From IMG/VR virus record IMGVR_UViG_3300031507_000021, positions 1-39,239 of that record: a DNA stretch of 39,239 bases. One strand, written 5' to 3'. The DNA comes from a virus. Positions 16,576-23,652 of the stretch are shown here, piece after piece (positions within the stretch are counted from its first letter, which is position 1; each line of letters begins with the position of its first letter). Made by a program: the position numbers and the translations under genes. The notes beneath the pieces are model-generated. The model was not told the DNA's origin. It searched no databases and was given only the letters and a program-made list of their open reading frames with translations.

Positions 16576-17154
16576 TTAGAACATGCGCCCAGGCGCATTG
16601 CGTTTGTGCTGGCGCGTGTCCCATGTCGCGCCGCATGCCTTGCATAGCCAACGCAGCTCGTAGCCACTGAACGCCGACCACGCCGTTTGCGCGATGAGAT
16701 GCTTCGGCGCCGGGCACCTGCATTTGCGCTCGAGCTCGGCGCCGGCGGGTCGCGACGGCAGCACCGTCGCTGATGCTTGCTTCGGCGCCATGTTCTTGCT
16801 CATCTCGGCGCCGGCGGCTCCTACCGCGTTGGCCACCTTCGCCTGCGCCCGTTGCGTGTCCTCGAACACCCGCTTCGCGTCGCGTCCCATCAGCACGCCC
16901 ACTTCCTCGAATGTGTGCTCGCCATCGTCCGCCACGTCAAGCGCGCATGTCTCGCCAAGCGCCTCCACGGCCACCGCAATGCTCTCGGCGTCCGCCTCGT
17001 CGAACGCTACCTGCGACCACAGGCGACCGTCCGAGGCCACGTTCAGGAGCAGGTGGTAGCGGCAGCTGACGTACGGGCACGGCCGCGGCCCACGGCGGCA
17101 CTCGGAACGTGACGCCGGCAGGACGCGCAGGCTGGTGGTGCCCCGGGCTATCAT
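16576..17154 (-). CDS. Sigma-region-4-like transcription regulator with zinc ribbon
   Basis: The protein has 192 residues. The ATG at 17154 overlaps the TGA of the preceding small ORF. The segment GPRPCPYVSCRYHLLLNV, then TCALDVADDGEHTFEEVG and FEDTQRAQAKV, resembles sigma-factor region 4 HTH proteins found on phages and plasmids (CALDVADxGxxTxxEVG pattern). The C-terminus has CRCPAPKH and CKACGATW, a probable zinc ribbon. It sits only 12 bases upstream of the terminase genes, the position expected of a late-gene activator. That role is inference from fold and place; the usual arginine-rich recognition helix is altered (GRDAKRVFED). Confidence 0.65.
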   Translation of the reverse strand: MIARGTTSLRVLPASRSECRRGPRPCPYVSCRYHLLLNVASDGRLWSQVAFDEADAESIAVAVEALGETCALDVADDGEHTFEEVGVLMGRDAKRVFEDTQRAQAKVANAVGAAGAEMSKNMAPKQASATVLPSRPAGAELERKCRCPAPKHLIAQTAWSAFSGYELRWLCKACGATWDTRQHKRNAPGRMF

Positions 17155-17408
17155 GCCGGCAGGGCCACGAGGCACCCATAACGTGGGCTAACCCGTTTCC
17201 GGCCATTTTCAGCCCAAATCCACCCATTCCCCTCGTCGCTGAGCGCGATTTCGCAAAAAGCTCCTCGACGGCAGGCCACCCATTTCCCGGCACCCATATT
17301 CCCTACGGGAATATGATGGGTGCTCGGGGAACAGGTGGGGCTTAGGATTCCCGGGAAACGGGTACACATTCCCCGAGCGTTTGGGAAACCGGTAACTCGA
17401 CTAGCCAT
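17151..17408 (-). CDS. Small ORF of unknown function spanning the palindrome cluster
   Basis: An 85-codon frame. The ATG at 17408 shares a base with the TGA of the ATPase gene (TGATG), and the TGA at 17151 overlaps the ATG of the sigma-like gene (ATGA). This double coupling argues that it is translated. Against it, codon third positions are far less GC-rich than in the neighbours, and the sequence (TGFPNARG, TRFPGILSP, VGNMGAGKW) matches no family I know. The interval also carries several palindromes and repeats, so it may be regulatory DNA that happens to be open. I hold both readings. Confidence 0.45.
   Translation of the reverse strand: MASRVTGFPNARGMCTRFPGILSPTCSPSTHHIPVGNMGAGKWVACRRGAFCEIALSDEGNGWIWAENGRKRVSPRYGCLVALPA
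17191..17394. repeat. Cluster of palindromes and repeats with TTCCC/GGGAA half-sites
   Basis: A perfect 9-bp-arm palindrome CATATTCCC-TAC-GGGAATATG lies at 17295-17315. It is flanked by GCACCCAT (17290-17297) and ATGGGTGC (17316-17323), which extend it to a 14-bp imperfect stem with a three-base bulge. TTCCCGGGAA (17348-17357) is a perfect 10-base palindrome. GGGAAACGGGTA (17353-17364) and GGGAAACCGGTA (17383-17394) are direct repeats exactly 30 bases apart, and ACCCGTTTCC (17191-17200) is an inverted copy of their core. This looks like a binding-site array for a regulator or replication protein, or a structured RNA between replication and late genes. Confidence 0.6.
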
Positions 17409-18598
17409 CACGTGTTCAGCCTATAGCCAGGAATGGGGTTGCGCCCTCGGTTGACCACTTCTTCAGCCACCAAGCGCGATGTAACGAGCCGCACAATGGC
17501 CTCCGCGATCACCTCATGCCGACGCTTGCACTTGGTCCGAATGTCCTTGGCCGTGAGCGGCTCGGTGGCTCCCTGCAGCGCCACGATGATGGCGTTTTCA
17601 ATCACGGCGTCGCGGTCACGTTGCGACTCGCCGTCGCCGTCCTCGTCAGCCTCGAGCCACAGCGTGTCGCCAGCGGGGCCGAGCGCGTTCTCGACGGTGA
17701 ACGTGAACGACTCGATCGATGGCGCGGCGCGGTGTTCGGGCGAGACGACGATGGCGTCGTCCTTGTGCGTGAGGTAGAGCGCCGAATCAACCCATCCGTG
17801 CAGCGCGCTCGAGCCGCGCAGGCGCTGGCCGGGGCGGCGTTTCGTCTCCGTCTCCTTCGCCATATGGTGGACGAGGCACACGGCGCAGTGGTGCTCGCGC
17901 TGCAGGACGCGGAGCGGGGCGAGCAGGGCGCTGACGATCTGCGCGTCGTTCTCGTCCTTGCCATGCAGGTCGCGCATCGGGTCGAGGCCGAGCAGCACCG
18001 GCTTGACCTTGGCGACGGTGCGCGCCAGCTTCGCCACCTGGCCCGGGTCGTCCAGCCTTAACGCCGGCACGTCGATTAGGTGCAGCGGGAGCGATGCCAG
18101 GTCGACGCCGAGGGCGCGGCACATGCGCGCGACGCGGTCGCGGGTCATCGCCGGCCGATCTTCGGCGTTGAACATCAGCACCGGGCCCTGTGCTACCTCG
18201 TAGCGGCCGAACACGGGCTTGCCGCTGGCGACGCACACGGCGAGTTGCACCGCGAGGAACGACTTGAACGACTTTGGCTCCCCGCCGATGATACCGACGC
18301 CCTCCCGCAGCCACAGGTCGTGCACGAGCCACTGCACCGGGCCCTCGTCGGGTACGGTGCCAATCTGCACCACGGGGAAGTCATCGGGCGCCGCGGCGGC
18401 GGGCGCTGGCGCATTCCACTCGGGCCGCCGCGGCTCACCGCTCCACTCGTAGTGCCCGTTGCTGCCGTTGCGCGCCTGCGCCTCTTCGCGCTCGGCGGCG
18501 GCTTGGCGTTCCTGTTCCTCGGCGTCGTGCGCGTCGTCGATCCATGTGCGATCGTCATCGAATGGCCGCTCATCGCTCACCGTCCGCACCTCGGGCAT
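17408..18598 (-). CDS. RecA-fold replicative ATPase (RepA / AAA_25-like helicase)
   Basis: This 396-residue protein starts at ATG 18598, inside the end of the DnaB-N-like gene; a longer open frame above it lacks protein character. After a 90-residue charged, Ala/Pro-rich leader come WLREGVGIIGGEPKSFKSF (Walker A, GGEPKSFKS), VLMFNAEDRP, KPVLLGLDPM (Walker B) and CAVCLVHHMAKE (sensor His-His). These are hallmarks of the RepA/RSF1010-type hexameric helicase and AAA_25 families. The C-terminal 80 residues resemble a winged helix (LTAKDIRTKCKRRHEVI, RLVTSRLVAEEVV). It probably unwinds DNA during phage replication together with the upstream protein. Confidence 0.8.
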   Translation of the reverse strand: MPEVRTVSDERPFDDDRTWIDDAHDAEEQERQAAAEREEAQARNGSNGHYEWSGEPRRPEWNAPAPAAAAPDDFPVVQIGTVPDEGPVQWLVHDLWLREGVGIIGGEPKSFKSFLAVQLAVCVASGKPVFGRYEVAQGPVLMFNAEDRPAMTRDRVARMCRALGVDLASLPLHLIDVPALRLDDPGQVAKLARTVAKVKPVLLGLDPMRDLHGKDENDAQIVSALLAPLRVLQREHHCAVCLVHHMAKETETKRRPGQRLRGSSALHGWVDSALYLTHKDDAIVVSPEHRAAPSIESFTFTVENALGPAGDTLWLEADEDGDGESQRDRDAVIENAIIVALQGATEPLTAKDIRTKCKRRHEVIAEAIVRLVTSRLVAEEVVNRGRNPIPGYRLNT

Positions 18599-18960
18599 TG
18601 TCGAACCTCGGCAGTGAGCCGATCGATGGCCGCCCGCGCCGCTGGCCTCGCGAGCAGCTCGTGCACGATGTAGCGGCGCACCCACGCCGCCCACTGCCCA
18701 GCGTGGAACACGTGCGACGCCACGAAACCCTGCGTCACGTGGTCACGCGCCAGCGCGGTAACCACAGTCAAGAATGCCTCATCAAACCCCAGGCTATCGT
18801 CTGGCACGAACGCCGGCGGATACAACTCGCCGGCGTCGGCAATGATTTGGAACAGCGCCCCATGCTCGGGCGCGAGAAAATGACGCGGCTCGAGCTCGAT
18901 ACGACGCGGCCACAAAAACAACGCGGCGAGTAAGCGCCGTTCGAGCTCGAGCCGTTCCAT
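18577..18960 (-). CDS. DnaB N-terminal-domain-like protein
   Basis: The product has 127 residues; its ATG at 18960 has AAGGAG ten bases upstream. The opening MERLELERRLLAALFLWP and the helical pattern that follows (LAPEHGALFQIIADAGEL, DEAFLTVVTAL) match the N-terminal helical domain of DnaB-type replicative helicases, which contacts primase. The ATPase domain is missing and is encoded next, overlapping by 22 bases, as a separate RepA-like protein. This suggests a two-gene helicase. A helicase-loader role is an alternative. The frame above 18960 runs into the pentamer array and was rejected as coding. Confidence 0.6.
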   Translation of the reverse strand: MERLELERRLLAALFLWPRRIELEPRHFLAPEHGALFQIIADAGELYPPAFVPDDSLGFDEAFLTVVTALARDHVTQGFVASHVFHAGQWAAWVRRYIVHELLARPAARAAIDRLTAEVRQCPRCGR

Positions 18961-18980
18961 TCTCCCATTGCTCCTTTCTT

Positions 18981-19490
18981 CGCCTGCTTCGCCAGACCTC
19001 GCCTCGCCAGACCACGCCGAACCGCGCCATGCCTGCCTCGCCGCGCCGTGCCCCGCCATGCCTCGCCAAGCCATGCCATACCGCGCCGGTCCAGACCCCG
19101 CCCAACCCCGCCATTCCTTGCCTGCCCCACCCGGCCGTGCCCGGTCGCGCCATGCCTCGCCAGTCCAAACCCCGCCTCGCCTGCCTGTCACGCCTCACCA
19201 GACCGCGCCCAACCAAGCCCCGCCCCGTCTGCCTTGCCTCACCGCGCCGTTCCATGACCACCTGACTCCGCCCCGCCTTGCCTGCCCAACCGAGCCACGC
19301 CTTGCCCGTCCTTGTCTCCCTTGCCTGCGGTGCCACACCAACGCCTCGCCGAACTCCGCCATGCCACGCCTGGCCTGCCCAACCGGACCGCGCCATTCAA
19401 ATCCCGACCACGCCCCTCCGCGCCTCGCCTTGCCTGCCTTGCCTGACCGCGCCGGGCCTTGCCTGCGCCTTGTCTCGCCTCGCCTGCCTA
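18981..19490. repeat. Pentamer-phased degenerate tandem repeat array, about 510 bases
   Basis: The plus strand is built from about 100 five-base units of the form (G/A/T)CCNN, mostly GCCNN: for example gcctc gccgc gccgt gcccc, with occasional phase slips. CC is nearly invariant and the other positions vary. The array fills the whole gap between a conserved phage gene and the DnaB-N-like gene. Because stops are avoided, all minus frames and several plus frames are open and spell Gly/Arg/Ala-rich five-residue repeats. I treat those as not genes. Function is unknown; replication origin, nucleoid-protein platform or recombination track are possibilities. Confidence 0.85.
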
Positions 19491-19967
19491 AGCAACCCGC
19501 AGCGTCGGCACTGCATCCGACAATCGCTCGAGTCGATAAACGATGTCATCAATCGACTCGCTCATGCCCAGCGCTGCAGCGAGGTTTCTAGCGCGCCGCA
19601 TCGCGGCGAGTGCTCGGCCGCATTCTTGCGCGATTACCGCCGACGCCATGTCCTCGTCGGATTGCACCCGCGGGAGCGAGATGTACCCGGCCTCACCGAC
19701 GCGATTAGTAGGGTTTTGAACATAGCCGACCGTCTTAATGGTTCGCTCCTCGAGCCTCACCTCGACGCGCACACTGCGAATGAGCGTGCGCGCCTGCTCG
19801 ATACGGTGCGCGTGGCCTGCCTTGGCGTCGTCCCACTCGAACCGATCATGGAATAGGTGAGCAGGATCCTGCGCCACGCGCACGACATCCTCGGGCAATA
19901 GCGCCCCGTCGTGCTTGTCGGCGATTCCCTCCAGTTCTCGGCGGATCTGATCTGGCGTCGGTGCCAT
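19488..19967 (-). CDS. Conserved phage protein of unknown function
   Basis: The protein has 159 residues with an ATG at 19967, three bases after the previous gene. The N-terminal half (MAPTPDQIRRELEGIADKHD, LLPEDVVRVAQDP, HDRFEWDDAKAGHAHRIEQA) is a pattern I recognise from many phage early regions, usually next to recombination or replication genes, but no function is known to me. It is soluble and helical, with no metal or nucleotide motif. The TAG at 19488 lies within the start of the pentamer array. Confidence 0.75.
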   Translation of the reverse strand: MAPTPDQIRRELEGIADKHDGALLPEDVVRVAQDPAHLFHDRFEWDDAKAGHAHRIEQARTLIRSVRVEVRLEERTIKTVGYVQNPTNRVGEAGYISLPRVQSDEDMASAVIAQECGRALAAMRRARNLAAALGMSESIDDIVYRLERLSDAVPTLRVA

Positions 19968-19970
19968 TGT

Positions 19971-20783
19971 CTACGCGCCCACCGTCGCCACCGGCTTCGC
20001 ATGTTGCTTGGTGGCGCCGTTCATGCCGCGACCCTCGCGGCGCACGCGCTCCGCGTCGAACCACGTCAAGAGGCGTTCGGTTTCCTCGTCGTATGGCTCG
20101 GGCTCGGCGAGCGCCTTGTCCTGCTCGACGATCCCCAACTTGCACACGCGCAAGAACTCGGGATCATCGGCGCTCACCAATTCAAACTGGCCGTTGGAGT
20201 CCGACCCCTTCTGCTGGCGCCAGTCGCCGATCCCTTGCGTCATGCCAGCAACGGCGAGCAGATTGAGAATCGTCTGCTCTTTGAGGATCGGCGTCATGAA
20301 GCGGAGTTGAAGGATGCACGCCCACTCCTCGAGCTTGGCGCGCGTGCGGATATCGGGCGCGCGATTGATGCCGCTCGAAATCACCGGCGCGCAGAAGATC
20401 TTCGGCACGCCGTAGATATCGACGCGATCGCCCATGACCCAAACGAGACGTCCGATCTGCGCCTTGGCCGCGCCTGGAATGTCGAGCGCAGCCGACGCGA
20501 GCGCCTTTTTGAAAGCTCCCGCCGGGAAGTTGAGCCGCGTTGGGTCGTCGTCGCCGCGATTCTGATATGTCGCGTTGCGATACTCCGCGTATGGATCATG
20601 TTTCAAATGCGCAGCCTTTTCAGCGGCATTCTTCTTAGGGGCAGGCATCAGCAACTCCTGCCGCGTTTTTTCGGACATGGCGTTGTAGATCAGACGCTTT
20701 CCGAGAATGCACACGTTAAGCACGCCCTGATTGAGCTTGAGTATCGAGATCTCCACAGAATCGACTGCCGGTTTTTTCATCAT
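19971..20783 (-). CDS. Conserved phage early protein, possible DNA-metabolism factor
   Basis: The product has 270 residues; an ATG-ATG start at 20783 follows GGAGG. Conserved-looking blocks are LGKRLIYNAMSEKTRQELL, KHDPYAEYRNATYQNR, FPAGAFKKALASAALDIPG, DIYGVPKIF and RTRAKLEEWACILQL. These mark a family often seen beside phage recombination genes but without an assigned activity. The basic C-terminus (RVRREGRGMNGATK) could touch nucleic acid. It is followed after three bases by another conserved phage protein. I cannot tell whether it is enzymatic. Confidence 0.72.
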   Translation of the reverse strand: MMKKPAVDSVEISILKLNQGVLNVCILGKRLIYNAMSEKTRQELLMPAPKKNAAEKAAHLKHDPYAEYRNATYQNRGDDDPTRLNFPAGAFKKALASAALDIPGAAKAQIGRLVWVMGDRVDIYGVPKIFCAPVISSGINRAPDIRTRAKLEEWACILQLRFMTPILKEQTILNLLAVAGMTQGIGDWRQQKGSDSNGQFELVSADDPEFLRVCKLGIVEQDKALAEPEPYDEETERLLTWFDAERVRREGRGMNGATKQHAKPVATVGA

Positions 20784-20817
20784 CGTCGTTTCCTCCCCGC
20801 CGTCCGTTTAGCTGCCC

Positions 20818-21060
20818 TCATCGCCACCATCCCCCACACCCACCCGCCGCCGGATACCTGCGCCGCCGCGCGAAACGTGCCTCGATACGAAATCGGTGCT
20901 CCTCGAGTGTCCGCCGCGATCGACGGCATTCGTCGAGGTTCCGCCGCACACGATCCACAATGTGCGCAATGCCGAGTACGAGCCACGTCAAGACAATCGC
21001 CACCGACGGGCACAAGAACACGCCGCAGATCGCCCACGTCATCAACTCCGCATCGCCCAT
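20818..21060 (-). CDS. Small membrane protein
   Basis: This is an 80-residue protein with an ATG at 21060 that lies inside the end of the upstream gene (19-base overlap). One strongly hydrophobic segment at about residues 8-32 (WAICGVFLCPSVAIVLTWL) is followed by a long Arg-rich helix (RVRRNLDECRRSRRTLEEH), so the basic tail would be cytoplasmic. No family is recognised. It could be an accessory membrane or lysis-timing protein, but nothing in the sequence settles that. Confidence 0.55.
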   Translation of the reverse strand: MGDAELMTWAICGVFLCPSVAIVLTWLVLGIAHIVDRVRRNLDECRRSRRTLEEHRFRIEARFARRRRYPAAGGCGGWWR

Positions 21061-21251
21061 CGACGTCGCTCCTCGATACGAAAGTGCAGCACCGTCTCGC
21101 AAAGGTCCCAGATCGCCTGCCTACGCGGCGTCAACGGCTTCCTTTCAGCAATCACGAAGCCAGCGGCGCAAGCCAACACGAGCGTCCCGAGATCGAGACG
21201 CAGGAGCAACTCGACGCACTCCTGTTGATTGACGTAGTCGCGCGTCGTCAT
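21042..21251 (-). CDS. Small protein of unknown function
   Basis: A 69-residue product whose ATG at 21251 overlaps the TGA of the RecU-like gene (ATGA). It contains a moderately hydrophobic stretch (LRLDLGTLVLACAAGFVIAE) that could be a membrane helix or a buried core, followed by a basic helix (RRQAIWDLCETVLHFRIEERRR). No family is recognised. Tight coupling to recU on one side and the membrane-protein gene on the other supports expression. Confidence 0.55.
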   Translation of the reverse strand: MTTRDYVNQQECVELLLRLDLGTLVLACAAGFVIAERKPLTPRRQAIWDLCETVLHFRIEERRRWAMRS

Positions 21252-22045
21252 CCGCGCCCTCCCTTCCACGTGCCCGGACGCCCCCGCTGTGCCTTGCGTG
21301 CGCGCCCGACGTTCGCCTCGAGCTCGCGTCGCGTGTACTCGTCGAGCCAGGCGATGTACGCGCCGTGATCGTCAGGCGACGGCCGCCGCGCCATGAGCTG
21401 CGCCAGGGTTTCGCCCTCGGCGCCCCTGCGGGCCCGCCGCTCAGCCCAGCGCTGATCACGGGCATCGTCGCGCGCGTACTGCTCGTCGAGCGAGATGACG
21501 GCGCCGGCGTCGCGCTCGGCCTTGACGCGTTCGTGCGCCCCGTCCAAGTCAGGATGTACGCCCCCGTCGAGGAAGTGCGTGTGCCGCTTCTCGCTGTCGA
21601 AGCGGTCGGTCTCGGGCAACCGCAGCCCGTAAGCGCGCGCCCAATCGAGCGATAGAGAGGCCCGCCACGGCGCGGCGAGAAAACGGTCGACCTGCGCCCA
21701 CGCCACCGCGTACACCTCGCCAACGCGCTTGTAGTCGATCACCAGCTGCACCTCGACGCCGAGGCCGACCAGGCCGCGCGCGGTCTTGATCTGCGCGCCG
21801 CTGAGGTGGTCGTCGTCGAGCGGAAAGCTCTCGCGCTCGGTCTCCTTGGCCTCGAGCGCGAGCGCCCTACCGCCGGCGCGGGCGCCGAGGAAATCGATCG
21901 GGGCCTCGCCCACGTAGTGCATGGCGCCGCCAGGGCCCGTGGCCACGCGCGGATACTGCCGCGCGAGCCAGGCGCGCCCCGATTTTGCGCACACGGCCGC
22001 CTCGTGCAGGATGCCGAGCTCGAGCGGCTTGCCGCGGCCGCTCAC
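21248..22045 (-). CDS. recU: Holliday-junction resolvase, RecU-like
   Basis: This 265-residue protein starts at GTG 22045, which overlaps the preceding TGA (GTGA). The first 160 residues follow the RecU/PD-(D/E)XK pattern: SGRGKPLELGILHEAAVC, a central GEAPIDFLGARAGGRALALEAKETE (metal-binding Asp and Glu-x-Lys, split here only for description), DDHLSGAQIKTARGLVGLG and VQLVIDYKRVGEVYAV. RecU cuts four-way junctions, which would resolve recombination intermediates before packaging. The C-terminal 100 residues (DLDGAHERVKAERD, RWAERRARRG) are charged and not part of the family. No independent promoter is visible; it is one link in the coupled leftward operon. Confidence 0.8.
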   Translation of the reverse strand: MSGRGKPLELGILHEAAVCAKSGRAWLARQYPRVATGPGGAMHYVGEAPIDFLGARAGGRALALEAKETERESFPLDDDHLSGAQIKTARGLVGLGVEVQLVIDYKRVGEVYAVAWAQVDRFLAAPWRASLSLDWARAYGLRLPETDRFDSEKRHTHFLDGGVHPDLDGAHERVKAERDAGAVISLDEQYARDDARDQRWAERRARRGAEGETLAQLMARRPSPDDHGAYIAWLDEYTRRELEANVGRARKAQRGRPGTWKGGRG

Positions 22046-22224
22046 CACCCACCGCCAAGTAGTCGCCGCACCGCGTCCCAGAAGACCGGGCGATACCACC
22101 CGGCGGCCGCTTCGGCATGCTGCAGCTTGCGAACCGTCGCGAACGCCAACCACTGCTCGAAGAACGCGAGGCGCGCGATCAGCCTCGCGGCGGCGAGTGG
22201 GCTCGAACGGCCGCCGGCGATCAC
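22042..22224 (-). CDS. Small helical protein, unknown function
   Basis: The product has 60 residues. The GTG at 22224 overlaps the upstream TGA, and its own TGA overlaps the GTG of the recU-like gene, so it is coupled on both sides. It is an Ala/Arg-rich helix with aromatic residues (ARLAFFEQWLAFATV, GWYRPVFWDAV). No family is recognised. Coupling and GC-rich codon use support it as a real gene. Confidence 0.6.
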   Translation of the reverse strand: MIAGGRSSPLAAARLIARLAFFEQWLAFATVRKLQHAEAAAGWYRPVFWDAVRRLLGGGW

Positions 22225-22475
22225 GACGCCACCCCCACGACGCGGTACAGGCTCCGCGAGCGGCTCACGAGCTCGTAATCGACGACGCCCCGCGCCTTGA
22301 GGTCGCGCAGGATGCGCCCCGGCGACTCGGGGGCGATCGTCGGCACCGCCCGCGTCACGTGGGCGCGCAGCTCGGCGGCGTTGAACATGACGCCGATGCG
22401 GGCGCGGCAGAACTCGACGACGAGGGCGCCAATGTTGTCGGCGACGCGCTCGAGGTGCAATTGCTGTTGCGTCAC
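22221..22475 (-). CDS. Small winged-helix-like protein
   Basis: This 84-residue product has a GTG at 22475 overlapping the upstream TGA (GTGA). The C-terminal half, with APESPGRILRDLKARGVVDY followed by SRSRSLYRVVG, has the shape of a winged-helix recognition helix and wing. The N-terminal half (DNIGALVVEFCRARIG, FNAAELRAHV) would supply the preceding helices. I infer a DNA-binding regulator or junction-binding accessory protein; no named family is evident. Confidence 0.6.
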   Translation of the reverse strand: MTQQQLHLERVADNIGALVVEFCRARIGVMFNAAELRAHVTRAVPTIAPESPGRILRDLKARGVVDYELVSRSRSLYRVVGVAS

Positions 22476-22720
22476 GGCCCACCGCCCACCGCCGGCGCGG
22501 GCTCGCAATCCTCGGGAAACGCCAACACGTGCCGCGCCCGCCGCGCGTCGTCGGCTGCATAGGGGTGGTGCCAACCCTCGACGCGGTGATCGAGCTCGAT
22601 CCACGCGCCAACGTCGCCGTGGCGAAGCCGCACGACCGTGCCGAGCATCGGCCGCGTCATAGGCCCGCCGTAAACCGTGTCGTGCACGACCACGCGTTGC
22701 CCGACGGTGAAGCGCTTCAC
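22472..22720 (-). CDS. Small SH3-like (KOW-type) protein
   Basis: The product has 82 residues and a GTG at 22720 overlapping the TGA of the zinc-finger gene. KRFTVGQRVVVHDTVYGG followed by MLGTVVRLRHGD and GAWIELDHRVEGW forms the alternating beta pattern of a small SH3-like barrel, often used for RNA, DNA or ribosome contacts. No specific family can be named. Confidence 0.6.
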   Translation of the reverse strand: MKRFTVGQRVVVHDTVYGGPMTRPMLGTVVRLRHGDVGAWIELDHRVEGWHHPYAADDARRARHVLAFPEDCEPAPAVGGGP

Positions 22721-22881
22721 GACGCACCGCCCCGCGCCGCTCGCAACGCCGGCGCGGCTGCGATTACCGCGAGTCGCGCCCGCAACTGCGCCGAATCAAG
22801 AGCCGCGCAGGCCCGCGAGCAGTACACGCGCCGTCGATTGACGCGCCGCAAACACGCGGCGCATTGATGCCGGATGCCCAT
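22717..22881 (-). CDS. Small zinc-finger-like protein
   Basis: A 54-residue product with an ATG at 22881 preceded by GGGAGG at five-base spacing, a strong ribosome-binding site. Four cysteines (Cys7, Cys10, Cys21, Cys25) in CAACLRR and VYCSRACAA suggest a treble-clef or MYND-like zinc site. The rest is an Ala/Arg-rich helix. It is the second gene of the leftward early set. Its size is below common gene-calling limits, so it may go unannotated in relatives. Confidence 0.62.
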   Translation of the reverse strand: MGIRHQCAACLRRVNRRRVYCSRACAALDSAQLRARLAVIAAAPALRAARGGAS

Positions 22882-22935
22882 GCCACCCTCCCGCCGCGCG
22901 CCAAGGCGCGGCCCACTACGCGAACGACAACGACG

Positions 22936-23232
22936 CTAGAAGAAAAACTGTGAAAACCAACGATACGTACGCGCGAACCACTTGCCCGTCGGCGCCGTTG
23001 ACGGCGTTGGCGTCACCGGCGATATCGGCGAGAGCGGCGTCAGCCTCGGCAAGGGCAAATCCGCGCGTAACGCGAGCTGCTCGAGACGATGCTCGAGCTG
23101 CCGCGCGAAGTTGCGCGCAGCGACGAGCACCATGACCGTCTCCAGCGACGGGCGGCGCTGGTAGTCCTCGTCGGCGAGGCTGATCGCCTCTTGCGAGAGC
23201 TCGAGCAACGCCGCCGAATTCGAGTCGCCCAT
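22936..23232 (-). CDS. Small helical protein with hydrophobic C-terminus
   Basis: The product has 98 residues; its ATG at 23232 is preceded by GGGAGGT. The first 60 residues are amphipathic helix (ALLELSQEAISLADED, RNFARQLEHRLEQLALR). A Pro/Thr-rich linker (LPRLTPLSPISPVTPTPS) follows, then a short aromatic end (WFARTYRWFSQFFF). The end could be a membrane anchor or a partner-binding peptide. No family is recognised. It is the second leftward gene after the Cro-like gene. Confidence 0.6.
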   Translation of the reverse strand: MGDSNSAALLELSQEAISLADEDYQRRPSLETVMVLVAARNFARQLEHRLEQLALRADLPLPRLTPLSPISPVTPTPSTAPTGKWFARTYRWFSQFFF

Positions 23233-23271
23233 GACGCCACCTCCCGAAACCGAGGAAAGACGTATCCGCCT

Positions 23272-23499
23272 CTACGCGCGGTGACGTGCCCGCTTGCGCC
23301 TGATCTGCCCGCGCTTGCGAATCGGGATTTTCTCGACGGTGATCTGCCCGTCGCTCAATTCAATTAAACGCACTAGCGCAACCCCCTGCGGCACATTGCC
23401 ACGCCTCCACCGCGAGGGTTGCGAAGCGTCCACCCCGCAATGCGCGGCGATCTGTGCGTTGCTCAACGCCGTCACGCTGAGCCATTCGGGGATTGTCAT
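23272..23499 (-). CDS. Cro-like HTH repressor
   Basis: The protein has 75 residues. The segment LSNAQIAAHCGVDASQPSRW is a helix-turn-helix of Cro/YdaS type, where SQPSRW is the recognition helix; a basic tail follows (PIRKRGQIRRKRARHR). It is transcribed leftward and divergently from the repressor-like gene at 23653, the classic lysis-lysogeny arrangement. Two operator-like 14-mers lie in the 153 bases between them. I infer that it turns down the lysogenic promoter and opens the leftward lytic genes. Confidence 0.78.
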   Translation of the reverse strand: MTIPEWLSVTALSNAQIAAHCGVDASQPSRWRRGNVPQGVALVRLIELSDGQITVEKIPIRKRGQIRRKRARHRA

Positions 23500-23540
23500 T
23501 CACGAAGCCTTGTATAGACACAACGTACAAGTCAAGAACT

Positions 23541-23635
23541 TTGTGTTTATGCAAGGTCGCTCACGTCGGTGACACCTGGCAGATACGTTAGGTCCGTGAT
23601 TTAAACGTGCTTTGACGCTCACTGTATTTATGCAA
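23541..23635. promoter_or_regulatory. Divergent control region with two operator-like sites
   Basis: The interval between the Cro-like and repressor-like genes holds TTGTGTTTATGCAA (23541-23554) and CTGTATTTATGCAA (23622-23635). Both share the right half of the perfect dyad TTGCAT-TT-ATGCAA found at 24875. A TTGACG at 23612-23617 is a possible -35 for the rightward repressor transcript, with the second site falling in the spacer; the -10 is weak. TTGTA and TACAA (23510-23531) form a further partial dyad near the leftward start. Repressor/Cro binding here is inferred from position and repetition. Confidence 0.65.
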
Positions 23636-23652
23636 GTATCGACGTCACTCCG

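Noticed and set aside
18968-19591. Several long frames on both strands across the pentamer array
   Set aside because: All are Gly/Arg/Ala- or Pro/Ala/Ser-rich five-residue repeats created by the phased DNA; no start signals and no protein-like composition.
23511-23535. Leftward promoter from TTGACT and TATACA on the minus strand
   Set aside because: The spacer would be only 13 bases, too short for a normal sigma-70-type promoter.
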